From: RUG11462 sp051877275
GTDB lineage: Bacteria; Bacillota; Clostridia; Oscillospirales; Acutalibacteraceae
Assembly: GCA_051877275.1 (NCBI GenBank)
Contig: JBJEIS010000146.1
Location: 1 to 10,066, forward strand
Length of the DNA: 10,066 bases
Direction: 5' to 3'
A model generated the notes under the pieces. The model was not told the origin of the DNA and did not search any database. It saw only the letters and a list, made by a program, of their open reading frames with translations. Shown here in pieces: positions 1-6,777 of this stretch (position 1 is its first letter; the number at the start of each line of letters is the position of its first letter). A program made the position numbers and the translations under genes.

Positions 1-1071
1 GAGGGCAGAAGAATTAATAAAACTCTTTACCATCTTGCTAAAAAGCTTGATAATCAAAGAATTATAACTTCGGCGGTTTCAATTCAGCCGGAAAATTCTA
101 CTGTTTTTGATGAATGTGACGCTATCGGTGTGAATTATAATCATTGGAATTATGATTTATTGCATAAACAGCATCCTAATACCGCTATTTATGCAAGTGA
201 ATGTTGCGCTACAAGCACAACCCGCGGATGGTATTATCCTGATTCGCCTGAAAACGGTTTTGTGCACGCCTATGATACCGACGCAAACGAATGGTGGACT
301 TCAAGAGAAAAGTTTATTAAAACTTTTAAAGAGCGTCCTTGGATGTTTGGATTTTTCCAGTGGATTGCTTTTGAGCATCGCGGTGAGGCGGTATGGCCGA
401 GAGTATGCTCACAGTCAGGCGCAATTGATTTGTTCATGCAAAAGAAAGACGCTTTTTATCAAAATCAGTCGCATTTTACCGAAGGCAGAAAAAATCCTAT
501 GGTACATATTTTGCCTCATTGGAACTGGCAGGGTATGGAGGGCGAGCCGATTAAGGTTTATGCTTATACAAACTGTGATGAAGTAGAGCTGAAATTAAAC
601 GGCAAAACTATTGAAAAGGTTAAGGCTGAGCCTTATACCCATTGTGAATGGTATGTTCCTTATGAACCGGGTAAGCTTGAGTGTCTTGCATTTATTGACG
701 GCGAGCAGGTTGCTTACGATTGTGTACAGACAACAGGCAAAGCGGTAGCTTTGAAGCTTCGTCTTGATAATGCGGGCGATGTTACTGCAAACGGTCAGGA
801 TATTGCTATGATAACCTGTTACTGTGTTGATGAAAATGGTATTGAAGTTCCTGATGCAGAGCCAACAGTACTTTTTTCTTCTAATGAAATCGGGAAAATC
901 GTCGGTACCGGCGGTGCAGTAAATGACCATATTCCTGTAACAAATCCTGAAAGAAAAATGTATGCAGGAAGAATAGGCGTTGCGGTAAGGCTCGGTGAAA
1001 ACAATGGTGAATTAAAAGTTTTTGCAAAAGCAGACGGTTTAGATAAAGCAGTTCTTACTGTTAATGTATAA
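1..1071 (+). CDS. Glycoside hydrolase family 2 (beta-galactosidase-like), C-terminal part, 5' end outside window
   Basis: The reading frame is open from base 1, so the gene begins left of the window; 356 residues are visible. The first stretch is the end of the GH2 TIM barrel. The motif IYASE at codons 63-67 (Glu at bases 199-201) fits the catalytic nucleophile strand, and the segment around FGFFQWIAFEHRGE fits the last barrel strand. The acid/base Glu lies upstream and cannot be seen. Next comes a beta-sandwich domain with the pattern W..G..I.VYAYTNCDEVELKLNGKTI, typical of the domain that follows the barrel in many bacterial GH2 beta-galactosidases. A final Ig-like domain carries 'DENGIEVPDAEP..LFSSNEIGKIVGTGG', another usual GH2 C-terminal signature. 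It probably removes beta-linked galactose or a related sugar from glycans. Exact substrate and signal peptide cannot be judged from this part. It converges on the spore operon and ends at a shared terminator. Confidence 0.9.
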   Translation, partial: EGRRINKTLYHLAKKLDNQRIITSAVSIQPENSTVFDECDAIGVNYNHWNYDLLHKQHPNTAIYASECCATSTTRGWYYPDSPENGFVHAYDTDANEWWTSREKFIKTFKERPWMFGFFQWIAFEHRGEAVWPRVCSQSGAIDLFMQKKDAFYQNQSHFTEGRKNPMVHILPHWNWQGMEGEPIKVYAYTNCDEVELKLNGKTIEKVKAEPYTHCEWYVPYEPGKLECLAFIDGEQVAYDCVQTTGKAVALKLRLDNAGDVTANGQDIAMITCYCVDENGIEVPDAEPTVLFSSNEIGKIVGTGGAVNDHIPVTNPERKMYAGRIGVAVRLGENNGELKVFAKADGLDKAVLTVNV

Positions 1072-1080
1072 AAAATATAA

Positions 1081-1127
1081 AAAAGCGGTTGCAGTTTTTA
1101 TTAAGCTGCAGCCGCTTTTTTTCTTTT
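1081..1127. terminator. Bidirectional intrinsic terminator between the GH2 gene and the flippase gene
   Basis: Arms 1081-1094 and 1106-1119 pair over 14 bases with a single G-T wobble, around an 11-base loop. On the plus strand the stem is followed by seven T (1116-1122) and a further TTTT. On the minus strand it is followed by six T and, after a short ATA, five more T (1084 down to 1071). It therefore fits Rho-independent termination in both directions. The minus-strand gene's last alanine codons lie in one arm and its stop codon (1101-1103) in the loop. Confidence 0.9.
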
Positions 1128-2630
1128 ATAATCGTTTATATCAATAGTTTTTGTTATTAATATAAGCAGAAAGTAAACTGATGAAATTATTGTTGCGCTT
1201 ATAATAATATAAGCGATATTATTGGTTATTTTTGAGCAGATTTGTTTGGCAAAACAAATGGCAATTGCGATTGACGCAGTAGGTTTTATAAACCAGTTTT
1301 TTATGTCGAATTTTAAAACTGTTACACGCAAAAGCTTTATAAAATTGAGTGAGCAGGTAAGAAGATTTGAAAAAATCATTATAGCCAAGAAGCCGTCCAT
1401 ACCGAATTTCGGTACAAATATAAGAATTAATGCAATTCTCAGCGCAGAGTCAATTGTGCTGTATAAAAATGTTGCGTTTTGTTTGTTCAACCCTTTTAAA
1501 ATACCGTCAACTACAGATTCAAGGTACATTACGGGGATAAAAGGAGCTAAAACATTAATCAAAACACCTGTTTGCGGACTGCTGTAAAGTGCAACTCCGA
1601 CCTGATGTGAACATAGATAAAAACAGCCGCCTGCCAAAATCGAGCCTATTATTGTAATGCCGATGACTTTTTCAACATCACTTCTTATTGCTCCTTGGTC
1701 ATTGAGCGCAGCAGATTCGGAGATTTCGGGAATCAAAAGCGTAGAAACCGACAACAAAAACGATGAAGGAAAGAAGATTATAGGAAGCGCCATACCTTTT
1801 AACATTCCGAAAACCTCAAGACCGCTTGACTTATCGCCCGAAAATGAAGATAAACATTTCGGAACAATCAGGCTTTCTGCGGTATGAAGTCCGCTGGTTA
1901 GGTATTTTCCTGCGGTAATCGGCGCTGCAATTTTTAAAATTTCCGCAGTAAAGCTTCCTTTAATTTTCCCGCTTCCTTCTGCGGTTGTCATTATTTTTTT
2001 ATCTCTCATACAACTGAAGAATATGAATATACAGCTTACCGTTTCGGCTATTGTATCAGCGGCGAGCACCGCAAAACATGAAGTTTCAAGACCGTCTGAA
2101 GCAAAATGCGAAAGTAAAATTACAATTACCGCAATTCGCACTAATTGCTCAATAATTGAAGCGCATGACGGTGTGAATGTTTTTCGCCTTGCCATAAAAT
2201 ATCCTTTAAAGCAAGCGGAAACTCCCATCGGAACAAGCGAAAACGATAGTATGCGAAGCGAAGGCGCCGCACGCATATCACCGATAAATATATCGGCAAT
2301 AGGATTTGAAAACATAAATACCGCCGCGTTTAATACAGCCCCAATGATTATTGAAAGCTCAATAGCGCGTTTTAAAACTTTAAAAACAGTATGTTTATTT
2401 CCGCAGACCATTTCATCAGCGCAAAGTCGTGTTACCGCTGTGGAAACTCCGCTGGTCGCAAAGGTTGCCGCCAGCATATAAACCGAAAAGATTAGCTGAT
2501 AAAGTCCCATTCCTTCGGCGCCGATGACATTTGAAAGGTAAACTCTGAAAAACAATCCGATACTGCGCAGCAGCAGAGCGGTAACAGTTAAAATAACTGT
2601 GTTGATTAAAAAAGTTTTTTTCTTTTTCAT
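1101..2630 (-). CDS. spoVB: SpoVB/MurJ-like lipid-linked oligosaccharide flippase (MOP superfamily)
   Basis: Polytopic membrane protein of 509 residues, with about 12-14 hydrophobic segments spread over its length. The N-terminus (RSIGLFFRVYLSNVIGAEGMGLYQLIFSVYML, about residues 22-53) is the hallmark of the SpoVB branch of polysaccharide exporters, and B. subtilis SpoVB is of similar size. SpoVB-type proteins are needed for spore cortex synthesis and are thought to flip lipid-linked peptidoglycan precursor across the outer forespore membrane. The start chosen is ATG at 2628-2630, which overlaps the upstream TGA as ATGA, so translational coupling is likely. A TTG at 2648 would add six residues but has no ribosome binding site. 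It is last in a four-gene operon. The C-terminal KRKKAAAA is encoded by the terminator stem. Paralogues exist in Clostridia, so the symbol is a family-level call. Confidence 0.85.
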   Translation of the reverse strand: MKKKKTFLINTVILTVTALLLRSIGLFFRVYLSNVIGAEGMGLYQLIFSVYMLAATFATSGVSTAVTRLCADEMVCGNKHTVFKVLKRAIELSIIIGAVLNAAVFMFSNPIADIFIGDMRAAPSLRILSFSLVPMGVSACFKGYFMARRKTFTPSCASIIEQLVRIAVIVILLSHFASDGLETSCFAVLAADTIAETVSCIFIFFSCMRDKKIMTTAEGSGKIKGSFTAEILKIAAPITAGKYLTSGLHTAESLIVPKCLSSFSGDKSSGLEVFGMLKGMALPIIFFPSSFLLSVSTLLIPEISESAALNDQGAIRSDVEKVIGITIIGSILAGGCFYLCSHQVGVALYSSPQTGVLINVLAPFIPVMYLESVVDGILKGLNKQNATFLYSTIDSALRIALILIFVPKFGMDGFLAIMIFSNLLTCSLNFIKLLRVTVLKFDIKNWFIKPTASIAIAICFAKQICSKITNNIAYIIISATIISSVYFLLILITKTIDINDYKRKKAAAA

Positions 2631-3190
2631 TTTTTGGTTATTGAGCAATAAACGGTAGCAATTGCTTGTAATGTATCTTCGTCGGAAGCATCGGTTTCGT
2701 GCAAATCGCTTGTTTTTCTTATCTCGCGCAGAGCCTTGTCGGTATCTTCATCTATAACTCCGCTTATTTTAATTTCGGGAAAATTTTTGTATTTATCTGA
2801 AATACGCAGCAGCATTACCTGCAAGAAGTAAACCACATAACCTTCGTTTCCCATTTTAAGCTCTGCGTCGGGATTATCAAACACATTTAAACACAAGCAG
2901 GATTGCTCAAGCCCCACAAGCTCAATGTATTTTTGATAAATAGAATTCCAGGTTTGCTCATCAACCTCGCCGTTTATCGGCAAAGCGTAGATTTCCTGAA
3001 AGGCCGTAACTGCGTCAGCGGTGTTTTGATAAAAAAATCCGTCTATTGCAACAATCGGAATTCTGGTATCTTCAAGCGCAATTGTACGCAGATATTTTTG
3101 CAAAAGCTTAATTCTTTCTTTTCTGTCCGCTTGGTCTATTTCCTGTGTGTTTTTTTCGTTTGGAACTTGTGAAATGTTCTCGTTCGGCAT
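2627..3190 (-). CDS. Small cytosolic-type protein with peptidoglycan-binding (PG_binding_1-like) repeats
   Basis: A 187-residue protein without signal peptide or membrane segment. Residues 1-25 are a polar linker rich in N, E and Q. Residues 26-90 form a PG_binding_1 type repeat (RIKLLQKYLRTI ... IDGFF...TADAVTAFQ ... NGEVDEQTW). Residues 110-182 look like a second, diverged repeat (LKMGNEGYVVYFLQVML ... ISGVIDEDTDKALREI). No catalytic domain is visible. Three cysteines (98, 100, 182) could matter in disulfide-linked coat layers, but that is speculation. Its ATG lies 5 bases after the end of the preceding SleC-like gene's last sense codon, in the same reading frame, with a GGAGGG site inside the end of that gene. 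The likely role is binding cortex or cell-wall glycan beside the SleC-like protein; its exact function is not known to me. Confidence 0.8.
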   Translation of the reverse strand: MPNENISQVPNEKNTQEIDQADRKERIKLLQKYLRTIALEDTRIPIVAIDGFFYQNTADAVTAFQEIYALPINGEVDEQTWNSIYQKYIELVGLEQSCLCLNVFDNPDAELKMGNEGYVVYFLQVMLLRISDKYKNFPEIKISGVIDEDTDKALREIRKTSDLHETDASDEDTLQAIATVYCSITKK

Positions 3191-3193
3191 AGT

Positions 3194-4333
3194 TTAACCC
3201 TCCATTTTCAATGTGTAACCCGGAAATTGACCCTCGTTGATTTTTGTGGCGTCGGAGTCATTTTTGAAAAACGGCAGAACGCCGAGATAAACACGGTATA
3301 ATTCCTGCCAGGTCTGCACGCCGACAATTCCGTCGGGAGTCAGAGAAAAAGCTTTTTGGAATGCGACTACCGCATTTTGCGTAGGCTCGTCATATACTCC
3401 GGTCATCTGAATTATAGGTATTTCATCATAATATGAGCCTACTACCAACAGATAATGCTGTAAAACTTCAATTGTTTGACCTTTGTCACCGGGACGAAGT
3501 ACATGAGGAAAATGTTGATTGTATTCTTCTATTGTGATTCCCTGACTGTCAATTTCGGAAAGGCGCCGTACCGCATTGCTGACAAAAATCAATTTATACC
3601 AGGTCGCTGAGCCAACGATTCCATCGGGAGTCAAACCGAAAATACTCTGAAACTGTTTTACAGCCGATAATGTTCTGTCACCGAAAATTCCGTCGACAGG
3701 ATGTATTTTCGGAATTGAAGGATAATTGTTTGAAATATCATTCAGCCTTGATTGGATAGCTTCAACTGCTTCTGATTTATCGCCGTATTGTATAGGAATA
3801 CTACCATAAGAAGGTACATTCGGTGCAACGGCTACATTTTTTATTATGTTGATATTATCACCGTAGTAGTTTCGTAAAATTTCATAAGGAGTGTAACCGC
3901 TGTTTGCCAGAGGAACAGTACCCCATTGCGAAAGTCCTTCACAGGTTACGGTTGTTCCGTTGCAGTATGCCGCAAAAATAGGCCCTACTGTACCCGAACG
4001 GTTGATATATGAATTAAAAATCTCATCAACAATGGTTGAAATATTTTGAAAAATATCTCGGTTAGGAACATAGAACTGGTCGTAAGCGGTGCTGTTGGTT
4101 ATATCAAAGTCATAACCCTGGCTTGGGTAATGCTCGGTAAAAACTCTGTTTAAGGCATATGTAATCTGTGCATAGATATTTGCCCGAATGGCATTTTCCG
4201 GCCATGTAGGGTAAATTTCGCTTGATGCAACATTTTTAATATAATCCGCAAAAGCTACTGTAACATTTTGCGCTCCCGAAGCAGGCGAGCCTAAATGAAC
4301 TGTAATAAATTCAGGTATTGTAAATTCAGCCAT
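3194..4333 (-). CDS. SleC-like spore cortex-lytic protein: SpoIID-type domain plus two peptidoglycan-binding repeats
   Basis: A 379-residue protein. Residues 7-160 are a SpoIID/SleC-type lytic transglycosylase domain: DYIKNVASSEIYPTWPENAI from residue 30, ALNRVFTEHY, DITNSTAYDQFYV, then AAYCNGTTVTCEGLSQWG and ILRNYYGD. Glu39 in VASSEIYPTW sits where SpoIID proteins carry their catalytic glutamate. Residues 187-248 and 284-347 are two clear PG_binding_1 repeats (GDKSEAVEAIQSRL ... VDGIFGDRTLSAVKQFQ ... TPDGIVGSATW, and the parallel second copy). As I recall clostridial SleC, this matches its catalytic and binding parts closely. SleC degrades spore cortex during germination after its pro-region is removed by Csp proteases. 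Here the protein starts directly at the catalytic domain, with no pro-region and no signal peptide. Its last ten residues resemble the start of a third repeat cut short. It lies second in the operon. Confidence 0.85.
   Translation of the reverse strand: MAEFTIPEFITVHLGSPASGAQNVTVAFADYIKNVASSEIYPTWPENAIRANIYAQITYALNRVFTEHYPSQGYDFDITNSTAYDQFYVPNRDIFQNISTIVDEIFNSYINRSGTVGPIFAAYCNGTTVTCEGLSQWGTVPLANSGYTPYEILRNYYGDNINIIKNVAVAPNVPSYGSIPIQYGDKSEAVEAIQSRLNDISNNYPSIPKIHPVDGIFGDRTLSAVKQFQSIFGLTPDGIVGSATWYKLIFVSNAVRRLSEIDSQGITIEEYNQHFPHVLRPGDKGQTIEVLQHYLLVVGSYYDEIPIIQMTGVYDEPTQNAVVAFQKAFSLTPDGIVGVQTWQELYRVYLGVLPFFKNDSDATKINEGQFPGYTLKMEG
3198..3203 (-). promoter_or_regulatory. Ribosome binding site GGAGGG for the small peptidoglycan-binding gene
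   Basis: On the minus strand GGAGGG sits 7 bases before the ATG at 3188-3190 and overlaps the last codons and stop region of the upstream gene. It shows that the small gene can be started independently although it is in frame with its upstream neighbour. Confidence 0.8.
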
Positions 4334-4336
4334 AGT

Positions 4337-4342
4337 ATCACC
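4337..4342 (-). promoter_or_regulatory. Ribosome binding site GGTGAT for the SleC-like gene
   Basis: GGTGAT on the minus strand matches the 3' half of the Shine-Dalgarno complement and lies just before the ATG at 4331-4333. It falls in the 15-base gap after the preceding stop codon. It supports separate initiation of the SleC-like protein. Confidence 0.6.
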
Positions 4343-4348
4343 GATTCC

Positions 4349-4981
4349 TTAGTTTAAAGTGATTGAGCCTGTGTCATTTGATTTTAAAACGGTTTCGCCT
4401 TTAAAGTTTTCTGGCAGCGGCAGCATTTCAACAGGCTGAATTGCAGTTTGTTTATCAAAAATCGGAACATTAATAGAGTCGATTGTAAAATATCCGTCAG
4501 CGGAAACCCTTATTAAATAAGAGGCATAAGGATTTTTAATTCCCGGTTCTAAAGATTCATCTAACGGTACGGTCGGCAGCATAATTTTTTTTGTTTCTCC
4601 GTTTACATCCGTAATCATACTTTTGACAAGCTTTTCACCGCTGCCGTCTTCAAACGAAATTAAAACTGACGCTCCTTGAATAGGTGCAGCGGCATTTGCA
4701 ACCGAGACGCGTACAATGAGACTGCCCTCGCCCGTAAGACCTGTTGTCTGCCCTTTAATCATCTGGTCGGGTGAAATATTCGGCAGCGTATAATCATTTG
4801 TGAAAGGAAAAGCTGTGGTTTTACCGTCGGTTTGCGGTGTTTGTGATGTTTGTGCGTTTTCAACAGCCGCTTGAGCCGGAATAACTTCGTTTTCGTTATA
4901 AGGTTTTGCTTTTTTGTTTATTTTTCGCAGTTCCTCATTGTATTTTGCAATCATTTCTCTGAAATCATCTGAATAATTCAT
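4349..4981 (-). CDS. Carboxypeptidase-regulatory-like beta-sandwich protein, resembling the SleC pro-region
   Basis: A 210-residue protein with no signal peptide. Residues 1-26 form a charged helix (MNYSDDFREMIAKYNEELRKINKK). Residues 27-80 are a low-complexity linker rich in A, T, Q and P. Residues 85-188 form one beta-sandwich of the carboxypeptidase regulatory-like type: GEGSLIVRVSVANAAAPIQGASVLISF, then TDVNGETKKIMLP, then YLIRVSADGYFTIDSINVPIFDKQTAIQPVEMLPLP. As I recall it, the N-terminal pro-region of clostridial SleC has the same fold and pattern but is fused to the lytic domain. Here it is the first gene of the operon, 15 bases ahead of the SleC-like gene and in the same frame. An AGGTGG-type site precedes the ATG. 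Plausible role: partner, inhibitor or chaperone of the SleC-like protein; this is inference. Confidence 0.8.
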   Translation of the reverse strand: MNYSDDFREMIAKYNEELRKINKKAKPYNENEVIPAQAAVENAQTSQTPQTDGKTTAFPFTNDYTLPNISPDQMIKGQTTGLTGEGSLIVRVSVANAAAPIQGASVLISFEDGSGEKLVKSMITDVNGETKKIMLPTVPLDESLEPGIKNPYASYLIRVSADGYFTIDSINVPIFDKQTAIQPVEMLPLPENFKGETVLKSNDTGSITLN

Positions 4982-5038
4982 AAATAAATTACCACCTTTT
5001 TGTTAATAATATAATCAAGAGTTTTAAGGAGTGTTTTT
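4982..5038. promoter_or_regulatory. 57-base divergent promoter region between the spore operon and the DUF421 gene
   Basis: For the plus strand a perfect TATAAT lies at 5010-5015, but the best upstream hexamer (TTACCA, 4989-4994) is weak and only 15 bases away. AAGGAG at 5026-5031 is the DUF421 ribosome binding site, 7 bases before its ATG. For the minus strand only AGGTGG (ribosome binding site for the 4981 gene) and a TATATT without a -35 box are seen. The lack of a housekeeping -35 for the operon would fit a sporulation sigma factor, but no diagnostic SigE, SigF, SigG or SigK boxes could be picked out. Confidence 0.45.
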
Positions 5039-5755
5039 ATGGAAATTCTCAGTGATATAGGTGTTGTTATATATCGTTCAATAATCTCGGTATTGGTTTT
5101 GTTTATAATATCAAGATTAACGGGTCCGCGACAAATTGCACAGCTTACTTTTTATGATTACATTGTAGGTATTTCAATAGGTTCTATCGCCGCAATGGCT
5201 GTTGAAAGCAATATAAAACTGTATGAAATGATTATTTCAATGGTAATCTTCGGAGGCTTTGCAATATTGTTTGCTTTATGGACCGATAAAAGTATAGTTA
5301 TGCGAAGATTTTTTTCAGGAAAACCCTCAATTATGATTTATAACGGTAAAATAATTGAGAAATCATTGAAAAAGAATCATTTTGATATTAACGATTTGTT
5401 ATTAAACTGCAGACTGCAAGGGTATTTTAAGATTGAAGATATTGCTTTTGCGATTTTAGAAAGCAACGGTGAATTATCTGTTATGCCAAAGGCTGATAAA
5501 GCTCCGCTGACTCCGTATGATATGGCAATGAAGCCTTCAGAGTCGGCTTTAGAATACAATCTTATTATCGACGGCGAAATAATGCATGAAAACTTAAAGC
5601 ATTACGGAAAAGATGAACAATGGTTAAATTCAAAAATAAAAGAGCAGAAGGTAAACAGTGTTAAAGAAATAATTCTCGGCGTAGGAGACAGCGAAGATAA
5701 TTTAACTATATTCTTAAAATCGGAAGTTTTGCCGCATAATCATTTCTTTATGTAG
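5039..5755 (+). CDS. DUF421 (YetF-like) membrane protein
   Basis: A 238-residue protein with three N-terminal membrane segments (about residues 8-26, 42-57 and 62-81) followed by a soluble alpha/beta region. Family marks are GPRQIAQLTFYDYIVGISIGSIAA (29-52), KPSIMIYNGKI (95-105) and LLNCRLQGYFKIEDIAFAILESNGELSVM (121-149), all characteristic of DUF421. Length is normal for the family. Biochemical function is unsettled. Some DUF421 proteins in Bacillus (for example 2Duf, encoded by a mobile spoVA operon) affect spore inner-membrane properties and heat resistance. A spore role here would agree with the divergent cortex operon but is inference. A strong AAGGAG site supports the ATG start. The last 8 bases overlap the end of the convergent M23 gene, and no terminator is visible after it. 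Confidence 0.88.
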   Translation: MEILSDIGVVIYRSIISVLVLFIISRLTGPRQIAQLTFYDYIVGISIGSIAAMAVESNIKLYEMIISMVIFGGFAILFALWTDKSIVMRRFFSGKPSIMIYNGKIIEKSLKKNHFDINDLLLNCRLQGYFKIEDIAFAILESNGELSVMPKADKAPLTPYDMAMKPSESALEYNLIIDGEIMHENLKHYGKDEQWLNSKIKEQKVNSVKEIILGVGDSEDNLTIFLKSEVLPHNHFFM

Positions 5756-6725
5756 CTTTATCGTTTCTTATATAGTCGTTATCTACTTTGGTTACGCTCA
5801 TGCGGTTTTGATAAAGAAGCCGTACGATATTGTAAACATCAACCCATATTTCATTGTTGCCTTCAACTTGGCTGTCATCAAAAATTAACTGCATACCGAA
5901 ATGAAGATGAGGTATAGTCATTCCGTTATAATCTTCGTTATCGGAATAACCTGTCATTCCGAGATAGCCTATAACATCACCGGCTTTTACTTCGTCGCCT
6001 TCCATTAGATTCGGAGCAAAAGGGTGTCCTTTACGAAGATGAGCGTAATAGTAATACCTTTTAAAATCCTTTGAGCGAATTCCTACTCGCCACCCGCCGT
6101 ATTTATTCCAGCCCAAATTTTCAACAATTCCGTCTTCAACGGATATTATCGGCGTACCTACAGAGCCGATTAAATCGTTGCCGAGATGTTTTCGCTTGAA
6201 TCCGTATGAACGCGAATTACCGAAATCGTCGCTATGTGAATAACCGTAGCCGTTTGCAATAGGCGAGTAGGCGATGATGCCGTATTCTCCGTTTGACTTT
6301 TTGCCTAAAAAATTGCCTAAAACCGCCGAATAGGAAGAGTAATAATAGTTATAATAGTTAAGGTCTTTTGTAATTGTTTTTAAATTTTCTCCGTTTTGAA
6401 TTCTTTTTGCATAAGAGTCTATTACTTCATTAGGCTTATCTTTAAAATTACCTCCGTTTTTGCAAGCGGCAATTGCCAAAAGCGAAATCCAGTCGATATG
6501 ATTTTTTGTGCCGTACGATTTGATGTCATATTGCATAGCTTGCTTTAAAACAGGCAATGTAATTCCGAAATCCACCCATTTTATATAGTCCGATTTTGAA
6601 GTTAGCGTTTTGTCGCAGTTGCCAAAAGCAGGAATGAAAAGGCATAAAAGAATCGTTACAACCAAAGCAATCGCCAAAGCTGCGGTTTTGGCGTTAATTT
6701 TATTTTTACAAATAAAAAAAGTCAT
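5748..6725 (-). CDS. Membrane-anchored M23 (LytM-type) zinc metallopeptidase
   Basis: A 325-residue protein. Residues 13-35 form one hydrophobic segment (signal anchor or signal peptide), placing the rest outside the membrane. Residues 45-140 are an uncharacterised region ending in a tyrosine-rich patch (NYYNYYYSSYS, 123-133). The M23 domain spans about 175-280 and keeps all expected residues: H180 and D184 in HLGND, H229 in YYAHL, and H273 and H275 in HLHFG. It should therefore be an active endopeptidase cutting peptidoglycan stem or cross-bridge peptides. GGTGAT lies just before the ATG at 6723-6725. The start codon sits in the stem of the hairpin that also terminates the upstream argS transcript, so expression may depend on readthrough or on hairpin opening. 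SpoIIQ is another anchored M23 protein of spore formers, but the sequence does not show that this is SpoIIQ. Confidence 0.88.
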   Translation of the reverse strand: MTFFICKNKINAKTAALAIALVVTILLCLFIPAFGNCDKTLTSKSDYIKWVDFGITLPVLKQAMQYDIKSYGTKNHIDWISLLAIAACKNGGNFKDKPNEVIDSYAKRIQNGENLKTITKDLNYYNYYYSSYSAVLGNFLGKKSNGEYGIIAYSPIANGYGYSHSDDFGNSRSYGFKRKHLGNDLIGSVGTPIISVEDGIVENLGWNKYGGWRVGIRSKDFKRYYYYAHLRKGHPFAPNLMEGDEVKAGDVIGYLGMTGYSDNEDYNGMTIPHLHFGMQLIFDDSQVEGNNEIWVDVYNIVRLLYQNRMSVTKVDNDYIRNDKAT

Positions 6726-6754
6726 AACATCACCTTGTTAATGTTATGACTTTT
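6714..6754 (-). terminator. Intrinsic terminator of the murI-argS unit, overlapping the M23 gene start
   Basis: Arms 6717-6730 and 6741-6754 are perfectly complementary over 14 bases around a 10-base loop. On the minus strand the stem runs into seven T (6720 down to 6714). It begins 23 bases after the argS stop codon. The stem has only three G-C pairs, so its strength is uncertain. The loop and stem hold the M23 gene's ribosome binding site and start codon, and the T tract encodes Phe-Phe early in that protein. The same hairpin may act as a translational or attenuation control. Confidence 0.75.
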
Positions 6755-6777
6755 ATTGTGTTTTTATGATATTTAAA

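Noticed and set aside
152..930. ORFs of 144 and 111 residues overlapping the GH2 gene in other frames
   Set aside because: They lie wholly inside a well-supported coding sequence and their translations show no recognisable domain or ribosome binding site; treated as shadows.
1222..2481. Plus-strand ORFs (121, 76 and 152 residues) antisense to the flippase gene
   Set aside because: The opposite frame is a clear SpoVB-like protein; the antisense translations have no family features or credible start signals.
6605..6725. Lipoprotein signal in the M23 protein (Cys37 after the hydrophobic segment)
   Set aside because: The residues before Cys37 (AFGN) do not match a lipobox, which needs small residues at -2 and -1 and usually Leu at -3.
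6721..6777. Possible SigE-like promoter before the M23 gene (CATAACATT resembling a SigE -10 box)
   Set aside because: The nearest AATATC element is about 19 bases away rather than the expected 14, and the sequence is already explained by the hairpin.
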